Shown here piece after piece: positions 1-9,400 of a stretch of DNA of 39,996 nucleotides. The notes under the pieces are model-generated. The model worked only from the letters and a program-made list of their open reading frames with translations, was not told the origin of the DNA and ran no database searches. How positions within the stretch are numbered: the first letter of the stretch is position 1; every line of letters begins with the position of its first letter. The position numbers and the translations under genes were made by a program. Location of the stretch: the IMG/VR virus record IMGVR_UViG_3300044613_003349, positions 1-39,996 of that record; one strand, given 5' to 3'. This stretch comes from a virus.

Positions 1-1665
1 TACTTGTTGAAGTACGTCGGATATGGAAAGACGAACAAATCGCGCTTTGATTAAATTATACAGGGCTTTTTTATCCAGGGTATCTGGCCAAGTGAGTGTT
101 AGCCTGTATCTATAACTCGCGGCCGTCGCGCTGGTTGCAGGTATTGTACTCACCAAGTCAATAGATACTCTACATTGACCTAACAAATTGTTGTGATACA
201 GGACATTGTCGTCCGACAATCTTTGAAAAACAGACAAAACTTTTCTTTCTTTGAGATGAACAGCGTTCACTCTGTAAACAGTAGTGTTTGTGCGAGAATG
301 TTTACTAGATTTAATGTCGCGGTCCGCAGGCGCGGATCCCCAAAAGTCACCGGCAATGCATGTTCTGTCTAGTGCAATGTCGGCAATTGGCGGAGAAATG
401 TCTATTAAAGGTATGTTTACAGAACGCTTCTGTAGAAATTCCAGTATAAACTTAAATCTTTCTTTAGCACTTTCTATATTTGATAATTTGCTAGTAAAAA
501 CGATATTCACAGTCATTGGATTCGCTTCGGCAGCGTTAATACGCTTCACTGAGTTTCCCACTTGCACTGAATTAATTGTTAAGTTGTTTGCAAGCTTAAA
601 AGGGCTAGCCGTGAAAGTGTCAAAAAGGTCGTTACTTAATTCTGGTTTGTTGTCTGCGCTTACATACAGATCGTAAGTAAATTTCAAGTTTGGATATCTT
701 ACAGAAAAACCGCTGTGTTGTTGCACTATGTATGAAAACGCGGAGAAGTCTGACAAATAACTAGCGTTATCTTGATCTTTAATTTCTCTTGTGGTGGTTT
801 CCGCTTGTGACGAATTGGCTTCTCCTACAATTTCAGATTTTACACGTATTCTTCCTGGTTGATTAGTTGAATACGTAAACTTAAACAAGTTAAAAGCAGT
901 GCTGCTGTAGGACGGGTTGAATACAACTTTACTACTGGTTAGCTCAATCTTTTTGCGATACTGAGGCAGTATGCTGTTTAATGATAGCTCAATACCTACG
1001 TACCCACTTGCAATCTTTTCATCTATGTTGTAGTAGCGAAGTGTTGCGGGTATTTCCCAACGATACGCGCTATCTAAAAACTTCTCTCTAAATTCAACAT
1101 CATCCATTTCGTATTCTGATTCTTCCGTATCTTGACCTGAAGCATCTGTGTAGTATCGCTTAGCTAGGGCGGCACGCTCTCCAAAAACATAATTAAAAAT
1201 GCCTACAATTGCTCGTTTTGGAAACGTCACTGAGTAGTTAACGATGGGCGGTAACTTCTGTGCTTGAATTTCCGAGTTGTGTACGAGGTCAAGATTAAGG
1301 GTGCTGCCTCGTTTGAAGATATTGATTACTTTTGTATTTTCTTCATCCGCCGGGTCTGTGCTTTGCAGAAAGTCAATTAGCAGTTCCATCTTCTCAACCA
1401 TTTCAATTTCAGGATTGTAGCCGAACAGTTTAATGTCTGCTATCCAAACATTGACAAGACCCTTGTCCTCACCAACTGTAAACTGATCAAGTGCGATTGT
1501 GTTGGATATTGCTCTAAAATTAACTGTAGAGTTCCGTTGATTATCCGGATAATCCGTTAGATTAGATGCATACATGCTGTCTTTCAGGTAGTCATTAATG
1601 TCCGGATATTTTAATTCTTTTAAATAATCTAGGTCAATACGCGTCATCGGTCTGTTTTTATTCAT
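1..1665 (-). CDS. Tail-tip or baseplate-associated structural protein (3' part beyond window)
   Basis: An open frame runs leftwards without a stop from an ATG at 1665 to the window edge, giving 555 residues of an unfinished protein that begins MNKNRPMTRIDLDYLKEL. Its start overlaps the stop of the upstream gene as TAATG, so the two are translationally coupled. I recognise no named family. The sequence is polar, has no signal peptide or membrane segment, and is rich in alternating hydrophobic and polar stretches typical of beta-rich virion proteins. Being last in the leftward tail operon, after the tape measure and two large tail-tip candidates, it is most likely a tail-tip, baseplate or fibre-attachment protein. 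That role rests on position only. The reading frame is certain, the function is not. Confidence 0.72.
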   Translation of the reverse strand, partial: MNKNRPMTRIDLDYLKELKYPDINDYLKDSMYASNLTDYPDNQRNSTVNFRAISNTIALDQFTVGEDKGLVNVWIADIKLFGYNPEIEMVEKMELLIDFLQSTDPADEENTKVINIFKRGSTLNLDLVHNSEIQAQKLPPIVNYSVTFPKRAIVGIFNYVFGERAALAKRYYTDASGQDTEESEYEMDDVEFREKFLDSAYRWEIPATLRYYNIDEKIASGYVGIELSLNSILPQYRKKIELTSSKVVFNPSYSSTAFNLFKFTYSTNQPGRIRVKSEIVGEANSSQAETTTREIKDQDNASYLSDFSAFSYIVQQHSGFSVRYPNLKFTYDLYVSADNKPELSNDLFDTFTASPFKLANNLTINSVQVGNSVKRINAAEANPMTVNIVFTSKLSNIESAKERFKFILEFLQKRSVNIPLIDISPPIADIALDRTCIAGDFWGSAPADRDIKSSKHSRTNTTVYRVNAVHLKERKVLSVFQRLSDDNVLYHNNLLGQCRVSIDLVSTIPATSATAASYRYRLTLTWPDTLDKKALYNLIKARFVRLSISDVLQQV

Positions 1666-4196
1666 TATGGTATACCCATAGACTCTGCTGCATAGTAGAC
1701 GTCTCCTTGAATGTAGTAGCGCTCTCCGTACGTAAGCCCAGCGAGAGTGTCAAATCCAATAATCACCGTTTCAATGTCGCTCCCTGTCAAACTCTGTGAA
1801 CTTGAGTATTCGAGCTCAAGTGGCTTTGGAAACAATATGCTATCCGGGTTATCTCGATAGATTCGATTAAAGCCTCCCCAGCCAACTGTAATACTGCGTC
1901 CGCGAACAATAAGATAGTCCGCTTGTCGTATGTTACTAAAGTATATTGTGCTGAATTCCGCTTGGTAGAACAACTGGTCAGTGCTTGGGTCCTCTCCGTG
2001 CACTAAGACTTCGTGATGTCTTAACGAGCTTTTTGGCTTAGTCCAAAAAAGCGGTATATATTTATAGGTCGGATCTTGTGTGATGTATGTATAAACAGCG
2101 TTTTGACGGTTGTTCACAGCTTTTAAGTAACCCAACACACCCGAGTATGGAACCAGGTCAAATGATTTAAAGCGCATCTCTGGTGCTGGTGGATCAATGG
2201 TAGTTTTGCGAGTAACCTCAGCTAAACGAAAAGTTGCTATGTAGCTGGCTTTATTAAACGCACGTGTATCAAAGGATTCAAGAATCAAACCGCTTGCTCC
2301 GCCGTAGTAGCCGATTGCGTTACTGTACGAAGGTGAGCTCTCTTTTAGAGTTATTGCGAAATCTGTGTAATCATCGCTGGCAGTGTAATAGTAGTTAGCG
2401 TGCCCATCAATGCCGGTGTAATCTCTGTAGATTTCTGGATAGTATTTTGAAGAGTTAGCAGTATGCTGCTGAAGAGAAAAGTTAAAGTTGTCCACGTAAA
2501 TAGAAGCATCTCTAAACTCACCACTAACCGCGCGAGGTCCTAAAAACATATTTTCTTCAAGGCCCACAGGGCTACCTGTTTTTGCGTTGTAATAAGGAAC
2601 TTTACCTGTAACAAAACTGGGCAGGATAAAGTAGAACCCGTGCCATGACGACTGGCCCGCAGGTTGAGTGCCCGCCATATAAAGAAACTCTCTTGGATTT
2701 GGGTAACCGTTGGGCGTCGATAAGCCTGTCGGAAGTATCGAAGTTGCCACGTCATTTGCAGTGTCTACCGAAAAATTACCCATAAAATTTGTCAGTCCTA
2801 CGCGAGCCAGAAAGTTAGCATACTTTCTTCGGTTCTCTATTGACTGCGTTGTAAAATCTTGGTAGTTCATCCATCCGGCAGGAACAACCATGGGGTATGA
2901 TGCTTTTGGTTTTCCGTTTACTACGGGGAAATTGTAACTAATGATAAACGAGGGTGAGTTTTTTGTAGATTCATAGTACATAACTTTGCGCGTCATGTGC
3001 GGTGCAATTGCAGACTTGCTCAGAAGTCCCTGCAGAGAAAATGCCGTTCTCGTATTGACTGCTACATTATAGGACAAACTTATAGTGTTCTTTAGATTAA
3101 AACGTTTTGGTAAGTAATATCTTGCCTGAGATGCACTTGCGTCCATTACTGTGTAATCCTGAGCGTGTACAAGGCCCCAACTTGCAAGCTTTTGCAGAGC
3201 AGTTGCCATAAACCTACCGTAGTAGGGAAAGTGAGAAGTACCTGCCATTACTTGATCCCAGACTGCTGCTCGCAAGGGGATATCATACTTTGTAAAATAG
3301 TCAACAAGCATCCGTTGATTCTCAGCGACATTTACAATTTTATCTAAAGTTGTAATCGAGTTTGATTCTAGAGCGCTCCACGAAAAGCTGCTTACATCAT
3401 GAGCAATATTAGCGTAGACCATGCTAAAGTAAAACCTACGCCCTAGTGAAAGCACCGGTTTGTTATCCCGTGTTTTTATCTTAAACTTAACGGAAACAAT
3501 TTCCCCAGGAACAAACTTAAGATCCGCGATGTCCATGGTGAATTCATGATATCCCCTCACATTGAACCCATTAGGAGACCAAGTATCTTCGGGCAGCAGT
3601 GTCGCGGCAACGGTGTCGTCAAACACGTAAGAATTTATTGTATCGTTTAGCGGCTGCTTGTACAGAGATTTTTTAGTAGAGTCGTACACCCAGGTTCTCG
3701 TATATTGTTTGTAACGAGCCGTGGCCTCTTTGACAGGTACGTCAGTATACTTCAGAATAAGCACGAGGCTTGTAGAAGGATTTACCCAGAGTGCGTTGCT
3801 CTCAATTTTATTGTAATTGACCTTAACTGCATCCTCTAAGTCAAGCGGCGTCTTACCCATACCGTCAAGTCGCTCTTTTAACGCGTACGTATTGAAAGCC
3901 AACCTCAACGTATGCATGCCCTCACGGTACATAAAGGAGCCTTCCCAAACATCGATTTCTGAAAGGCTCATAGCGAACGTGAGCCCTTCGAGTGTCTGCT
4001 TGTTACCTGGATCACTCTTTTGCTCAGTCAATTTAAACACCGGGGGAGCTAATTTCCAGTCGCTTAGGAACAAGCGATCAGGGCCGCTGATAACCTGTTC
4101 AAGAATTTCAGCGTTTTGAGCAAGGTTGTTTAAATCCTGTGCCGAGACTTCCTGTCCCTTGAATAATTTCGGTACCTTACCAAGTGCAAAAATCAT
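1665..4196 (-). CDS. Large tail-tip / tail fibre protein, 843 aa
   Basis: The 843-residue protein begins MIFALGKVPKLFKGQEVSAQ and is preceded by a textbook AGGAGGA site that overlaps the stop of the gene before it, which settles the start. The first 40 residues, with a short coiled segment ending in a Gln-Asp-Leu-Asn-Asn-Leu-Ala stretch, resemble the attachment ends of phage fibre and tip proteins. The remainder is rich in Tyr, Ser, Thr and Asn with many aromatic beta-strand-like stretches, fitting an extracellular receptor-binding or tip structure. No catalytic motif, signal peptide or membrane helix is visible. It lies in the tail operon behind the hub candidate and overlaps the next gene by TAATG. 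Receptor binding is inferred; a baseplate or hub-extension role is equally possible. Confidence 0.7.
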   Translation of the reverse strand: MIFALGKVPKLFKGQEVSAQDLNNLAQNAEILEQVISGPDRLFLSDWKLAPPVFKLTEQKSDPGNKQTLEGLTFAMSLSEIDVWEGSFMYREGMHTLRLAFNTYALKERLDGMGKTPLDLEDAVKVNYNKIESNALWVNPSTSLVLILKYTDVPVKEATARYKQYTRTWVYDSTKKSLYKQPLNDTINSYVFDDTVAATLLPEDTWSPNGFNVRGYHEFTMDIADLKFVPGEIVSVKFKIKTRDNKPVLSLGRRFYFSMVYANIAHDVSSFSWSALESNSITTLDKIVNVAENQRMLVDYFTKYDIPLRAAVWDQVMAGTSHFPYYGRFMATALQKLASWGLVHAQDYTVMDASASQARYYLPKRFNLKNTISLSYNVAVNTRTAFSLQGLLSKSAIAPHMTRKVMYYESTKNSPSFIISYNFPVVNGKPKASYPMVVPAGWMNYQDFTTQSIENRRKYANFLARVGLTNFMGNFSVDTANDVATSILPTGLSTPNGYPNPREFLYMAGTQPAGQSSWHGFYFILPSFVTGKVPYYNAKTGSPVGLEENMFLGPRAVSGEFRDASIYVDNFNFSLQQHTANSSKYYPEIYRDYTGIDGHANYYYTASDDYTDFAITLKESSPSYSNAIGYYGGASGLILESFDTRAFNKASYIATFRLAEVTRKTTIDPPAPEMRFKSFDLVPYSGVLGYLKAVNNRQNAVYTYITQDPTYKYIPLFWTKPKSSLRHHEVLVHGEDPSTDQLFYQAEFSTIYFSNIRQADYLIVRGRSITVGWGGFNRIYRDNPDSILFPKPLELEYSSSQSLTGSDIETVIIGFDTLAGLTYGERYYIQGDVYYAAESMGIP

Positions 4197-4205
4197 TTAT
4201 TCCTC

Positions 4206-5948
4206 CTACCACGACAAATACTTTTCAGTAGTGCCTGTGTATGTTTCACCAATCACAAATAGTTCTTCGCGCGTTCGTATGTCTGAAACGTCTACGCAGG
4301 TTATATCCATGAATGCTCCCGAATTCTTTATAACTATTTCAGTTACTTTGTGCTTTCCGGTAACCCCGTAATAAAGACTGTTCAGTGTAATTATATCGCC
4401 AATCTCTAACGCCGGGTTATATACCATGTCTATAATTCGGACAGCTGGTCTTGGCCGTTTGTGTAGATACTTGATTACGTCAATAAACCTCATTGCGTGT
4501 TCTTTAGACTGTATGTACGGGTTATCTCTTGCAGTCACTTCCCTGAAACCACTTGGTACGATACCCGCGGTAATTAATCCAGTAAAGTCTAAAGGTATAT
4601 CCCGTTTTATAGTCTGCGGTTCTCCGGCAATCACCGGTACACCAAATAGCGTAAGCTTAGACAAGTACAGGCTGCGCGCCTGGTCCACACTCTTAATAAG
4701 TAGCTTCATGTACTGGGCAGCTGTTTTCTTTACGTCATGCTCGTAGTACCAGTAACTGGTGGCCGTGTTTCCTGTCCAATTGTACCTATGCCTTGGAAAA
4801 TAAACTTCCGTAAGCGAGGGTACTCGCAGTTTTACAGTCGCAGTCTCACCGTTATAGTCGACAGCCTTTACAAAATCGCGACTCTCGATAAACTGATCAA
4901 TACCGAAGTATCCGCCAGTTTGACCAAACGTAATACCAGAACCGAAATAGGTGTTGTTTGTAATCCGATCAACTGGCTGTGTAAACTCAGCCTCGTGCGT
5001 GTACTCCTCGTTGTACGGTAGATACACGCCCAGCGTTGAGTCAAGCACTGTCTTGTTTGCTCCTAGCATTCTCGGTGAGAATGTCACAGTCACTTTGCCA
5101 TAGGTAGATGCCGAAACTTCTTCGACACTTAGTGATCGGAACATTGAATCCGTGACTGTGACATTTTTAGTAGCTGGTACAAATGAATGCGGGTTTATAA
5201 ATTTCACTACCCCGTTACCAGCCTGAGTAATTTGACCGCCAGCACTGGAGACAAGCATTAAAAAATCGTCGTTAATGTTTTCTTGATTGAGCCAAGTAAA
5301 GCTGGGTGTAATGGGTGCGTGGTCGCAATCAAACCAGAATCTTGCTGTATCTCCTACTCGAGTGACTTCATCCCTTAGTTTGTAAGGCCTGCCGCCCATC
5401 AGCCAGAAAATAGTATTTACTGTGCCTGTAAAGGACCCGCTAAGTGTTGTCGGTTTCTGGTCGTTGTACATAAGTCGCCACAATCCGCTAGTAGTTGTAC
5501 TCCATACCGGCGGATCGGGAATGTTAGTTGCCACTGGTTTATCTCGCCACACCGGTGTGGAATGTTTGTAGTAATCCATGTATCGTAAGTATCCAACACA
5601 TCGGAAGGATACGGTGTTGAGATCTTCTGTGCGTCCATCAATAAACCCTGCAAATGCGTCGTAAAAGTTAATACCGTCTATCGAAAACAGAACAGCTACG
5701 TTAGCCATGCGCCAGTCATACGTTCTCCCTGTAGCCAGGCTTTGATTGTTTTTGATCAGAGCTATAGTGGCTTCTGGAGGACTAGTTATGCCAAGTGTAA
5801 TTCCTGCAACATAATCAATGCTGGTTGATTGAGAGGTGTCCACCGACTTCACTACCGAACTTGGAATAAGGTACTGAGAGCTCTTCACGGACAAAAGTGG
5901 AACAGTGATGGGTGCTATATATACTTTGTAAGCAAGAACATAACTCAT
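4206..5948 (-). CDS. Probable tail hub (Tal-like) protein, 580 aa
   Basis: This 580-residue protein starts at an ATG overlapping the previous stop as ATGA, so it is coupled to the 138-residue gene before it. Near the C-terminus (about 500-570) it reads NPALEIGDIITLNSLYYGV followed by a strand ending MDITCVDV. This is the pattern at the end of many siphovirus tail-hub proteins, where a beta-domain carries a 'GDiv.l' turn. The N-terminal third is beta-rich with a segment about the deformation of a field (SIDGINFYDAFAGFIDG) also common in hub proteins. Known hubs close the tail tube tip and seat the fibres. The position, third after the tape measure counting itself, agrees with that. The family assignment is from pattern only. 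Confidence 0.55.
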   Translation of the reverse strand: MSYVLAYKVYIAPITVPLLSVKSSQYLIPSSVVKSVDTSQSTSIDYVAGITLGITSPPEATIALIKNNQSLATGRTYDWRMANVAVLFSIDGINFYDAFAGFIDGRTEDLNTVSFRCVGYLRYMDYYKHSTPVWRDKPVATNIPDPPVWSTTTSGLWRLMYNDQKPTTLSGSFTGTVNTIFWLMGGRPYKLRDEVTRVGDTARFWFDCDHAPITPSFTWLNQENINDDFLMLVSSAGGQITQAGNGVVKFINPHSFVPATKNVTVTDSMFRSLSVEEVSASTYGKVTVTFSPRMLGANKTVLDSTLGVYLPYNEEYTHEAEFTQPVDRITNNTYFGSGITFGQTGGYFGIDQFIESRDFVKAVDYNGETATVKLRVPSLTEVYFPRHRYNWTGNTATSYWYYEHDVKKTAAQYMKLLIKSVDQARSLYLSKLTLFGVPVIAGEPQTIKRDIPLDFTGLITAGIVPSGFREVTARDNPYIQSKEHAMRFIDVIKYLHKRPRPAVRIIDMVYNPALEIGDIITLNSLYYGVTGKHKVTEIVIKNSGAFMDITCVDVSDIRTREELFVIGETYTGTTEKYLSW

Positions 5949-6361
5949 ATCTCCACCAGCCTGAACGATACGTTGTAATAGGGTTTATTCGTCATTGTCA
6001 CGCTTGTTGAAGCAAGCTCTGCCTGCCAACTGTTAGGCTCAAAAAATACCGGATATTCCTTCGATTCGAAGCAAAAAACAATGTTCGTCGATACGCTAGA
6101 AAACCCTTGATAGATACCGCGCAAATTCGCTACTGTTGCTAAGGGATAGCCTAAACTACCCGAGTACACAATCATGTTAAAAGTAACATTCCACATGCGT
6201 TTGTACGCTCTATGCAGATACGAACTCGTTCCATCAATAGCCTGAAGCACCTCAGACACATTGTTCATTGTGGTACTTATTGAAGATGCTTTTAAATCTT
6301 GATAAAATCCATAACCATGTAAACTACCGCTTAGGTAGATAGGTTGTATTGTATATGTCAT
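5945..6361 (-). CDS. Small distal tail / minor tail protein, 138 aa
   Basis: A 138-residue protein (MTYTIQPIYLSGSLHGYGFY) starts directly after the tape measure gene, with an AAGGA site about 10 bases upstream. It ends with an ATGA overlap onto the hub candidate. It is beta-rich, without signal peptide or cysteine clusters. In siphoviruses the gene right behind the tape measure usually encodes the distal tail protein or a minor tail protein that links tube and hub, and the size suits a short form of this. I do not recognise a specific family. A candidate promoter and a perfect palindrome lie just upstream, so this gene probably heads its own tail-tip transcript. Confidence 0.6.
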   Translation of the reverse strand: MTYTIQPIYLSGSLHGYGFYQDLKASSISTTMNNVSEVLQAIDGTSSYLHRAYKRMWNVTFNMIVYSGSLGYPLATVANLRGIYQGFSSVSTNIVFCFESKEYPVFFEPNSWQAELASTSVTMTNKPYYNVSFRLVEI

Positions 6362-6376
6362 ATTTTATTTATCCTT

Positions 6377-6406
6377 GCAGAGCAGGGGTTTAAACCCCTG
6401 CTCTGC
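6377..6406. repeat. 30-bp perfect palindrome between tape measure and tail-tip genes
   Basis: The half-site GCAGAGCAGGGGTTT is followed immediately by its exact reverse complement, so all 30 bases form a perfect palindrome. As RNA it would fold into a stem of about 13 pairs with a minimal loop. No T-run follows on the minus strand (AAGGATAAATAAAATATG follows, which is the next gene's ribosome site), so it is not a classical intrinsic terminator. It begins one base after the -10 box of the candidate promoter at 6407-6415 and covers the expected transcription start, as an operator would. It could equally be an mRNA 5' stabilising hairpin or a processing site. Confidence 0.8.
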
Positions 6407-6415
6407 ATTATACCA
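6407..6415 (-). promoter_or_regulatory. Extended -10 promoter for tail-tip genes
   Basis: On the minus strand this reads TGGTATAAT: a consensus -10 hexamer with the TG of an extended -10 element. It sits just behind the tape measure stop and about 50 bases before the start of the 138-residue gene. Only a poor -35 (CCGACA, 19-base spacer) is present, which extended -10 promoters tolerate. This is a sequence match, and a chance hit in AT-rich DNA is possible. Confidence 0.45.
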
Positions 6416-6419
6416 TATT

Positions 6420-9400
6420 TTAACTAGATGTTGTCGGTGGTCCTGGTTGCGTCCAACCGCCTGGAGGTGGAGGAGTTGGAACAACTGGTGGTTTTTTCTC
6501 AAGTGCATAAGTAGGTTTAACTCTCAATGCCCAACCGTCTTCTGTGTTCACACCGAACTTGCCTAAGTCACCTTGAGGTACATCACGAGCTGCTACGTCA
6601 GCCATGTCTTGATAGTTTGCGCTGTATTTGTCGGCGTATTCTTTACCCTGACCTTCACCGTACACGACCTCACCGAGCTTAAGCATGCCTTGATACGCTA
6701 GTGCATTTGCTTCGTCGGTCCTGCCAGATAACCACAGTAAGTCTGCTTGTCTTTGAGTATTCATAAACGCAGATGTTGCTGCCATTATCGGGACCATTTC
6801 TTCCGGAACAATTGATGCGATTTCAACTGCAGCGTCAGCAAACGCTTGAATCATGTCCAGTCTTTGATTATTGAAGTTTCTTAGAGCGTCTTCCATTTGT
6901 TGTTGAAACGAGGTTTCAAAATCATCAAGGCTGTAGAGAACTCCCTGAGTTGCGCTACCTGCAACATCCGCTATTTGTTTAAACGACTCAGTAGTGTTTG
7001 CTTCGAAAAGACTGCCTGTTCCTAATAATCCCGATAGACTGTTCATAGTCTCAGCTAATCCAATATCAGATTGAGCAAACCCACGAGACATTGTTTGACT
7101 TGAACGACTAGCGTTAAGAAAAGCTAAAGGATCTTTTGACTTTGCTGCATCGGCTAGACTTGCAGCGTCATTTGCAATATCTAAAGGTCTAAACTGATTT
7201 TGAAACTGTTGATCGCTAATTTGTTGGCCCAATTGTTTTGCAGTTATTTTGTCTCCAAGAGTTTGTTGGAGCCATGTCTGGTTCGCATTTTGACCTGCTA
7301 TTGTTTTTGATGCATCTGGGCTTAATCGCACAATTGCTGAGTCAATTGCGGCCAATTGCGTTGGGTCGGTCACAGTGCTTCGCATGTTGCGTAGTTTTTC
7401 TAAAATTGGCTCTATTTCACTTCTTTTTGCGTCCTGTAAAGCTTGCCTGTTTGGGTCTGTAATAGACGATGCTTCGTATGCGGCGTCTGCTGTTCGTAAC
7501 GCATCAAAGTTTGCAGATAGCGAAGGATCAATTGCAACAAGGGCGTCCATCGTCGCAGTATCTTTTGCAAGGAAATTTTTTGAATCACCCTGTCCTAGAT
7601 GTTGAGAATACATGTCTTGCGCCCAATACTGTGATTCAACTGCTGCTTTGTCTGCTGGGTCAATGGCAGCCATGGCGATGCTTCTTGTAGCGTTTGCTCG
7701 TGTTACACCTTTAACAAGGTCGGCTTGCATGGTCATTTGTTGCATGGTTCGTGTGTAATTTAAATGAATGCTTTCTAATTGACGCATGCCGTTTCTTGCT
7801 ATGTCTTCAAGATTACGTTGGTGATTCTTATTCAGATCACGTTCTTGAATTGCATTACTCATTCCTCTTCTTTGAAGTTCGGCATTTGCATTTGTGGCAT
7901 TTGATACAAACTGCTGCCACTGCGAAGGAGCAATGCCAAGCGCGTTTTCTCGAACGCCTTGCGCGTTTACTGCCATCATGTCTCTTGAGTATGCTATTGT
8001 TCCTCGAGGTCCTGATGTGTACGGCATAACCATCGGTCCGCTACCTGAGTAAGGCTGTCCGTTAAGACCGTTCAAACTCGATATTGGATTACCGTTTTCG
8101 TCGTTTCCTCTAGGACGCAGTTGCATTCCAATCATGCTGTCATAACTAAACCCTGTCATTTGCTGTGCTAAGTCCAGGCCATACCGTGGGTTCCCTTCGG
8201 ACATTATATTCATAGTATCCATAAAAGAACGTCCAAGATCTTGTGCAGTGGATCCTGCCAAGTTCATGTACATAGCAAAGTTAGTGAAGCCCGACTTTAG
8301 TAATTGAGCTTCGGGTGCATTAGCTAAGGCTATAGCGCGATTTGTACGTCCAATATCCTGCTGCTCTCTAACTGCTGCTCGTTGAGCCTCAGTTACCATC
8401 TGCACTGTGTCTTCTGCACCTGCGCGATTACGGGGCATCAACCCGGAACGTTGTGCCATACGCACAGCTCTCGCTTCCGGAGTATTATCCATTACCAGGC
8501 CGGCGCTACCAGAACTTCCGTTAGCGTTAACTCCTGTTAAATTAGCTGTAGTTTGTTCCCCTAATCCCATAATTGATTGCCTTGCAAAGGCAGTTAGAGT
8601 AGTATCCACACGTTGTTGCCGTCTTTGAAAATTGCGATCCATTGTGCCGTCAAAAAAGTTTTTTGCTTCTTGTTTGTAGTCAGTTGGATTAAGCCCCTGT
8701 TGGTAAGTTTGATCAGCTGCTAATCTTATCTCCTCTGCAGTCATATTATTAACTTCTTCAGCAGACATTATTAAATAACGCATAGCTTCAGGTACTTTAT
8801 TCCACTCAACATCTGTGTATGTAATTTCTTCTATTTTAGCAGCAGCCTTATTAATTTGAGTTTGATATTTTTGACCTTCAGCTAAAGCTCCTGCTTCAAA
8901 CGCGTCGTCTCTCTTTTTAGTTAAGTCTACGATGTCTGCTCGAAGTGGAGAAGCCTTGGCTTCAGCTAACGCTCGTTTGTCTAACCTGGTTCCATATTTA
9001 ATGCCACGCTCAACTAATTTCTCATTTTCAATAAGTGCCCCAGTCTGCCCTATAGGCTTTAGTATTTCCTCACGCATTGAATCAAATTTTCTGTATGTGG
9101 TCGGATCTACGTCGGCTGTTTTTTTAAACGCAATAGTTTGAGCTTCGTAATCAACATACGACATCATGCTTTTCGATATTGGGTCGTATACCTGACGCTC
9201 TAGTATTCTCTTAGTTGCATCACCAGCTGTAGCAAATCGCTCTTGCCCACTTTTCGCAGCTTCTTCGTAATTTGCCAAATAAACTGGTCCTAACGAAGCG
9301 ATGCTCTCTTCCATAATTAGAGCAGTTGATTTTTTCGGGGTCCCAGTACCTGGAAGAACTGTAGCACCCGCTCCAAACCCAGGGGCAAGTACAATTTCCT

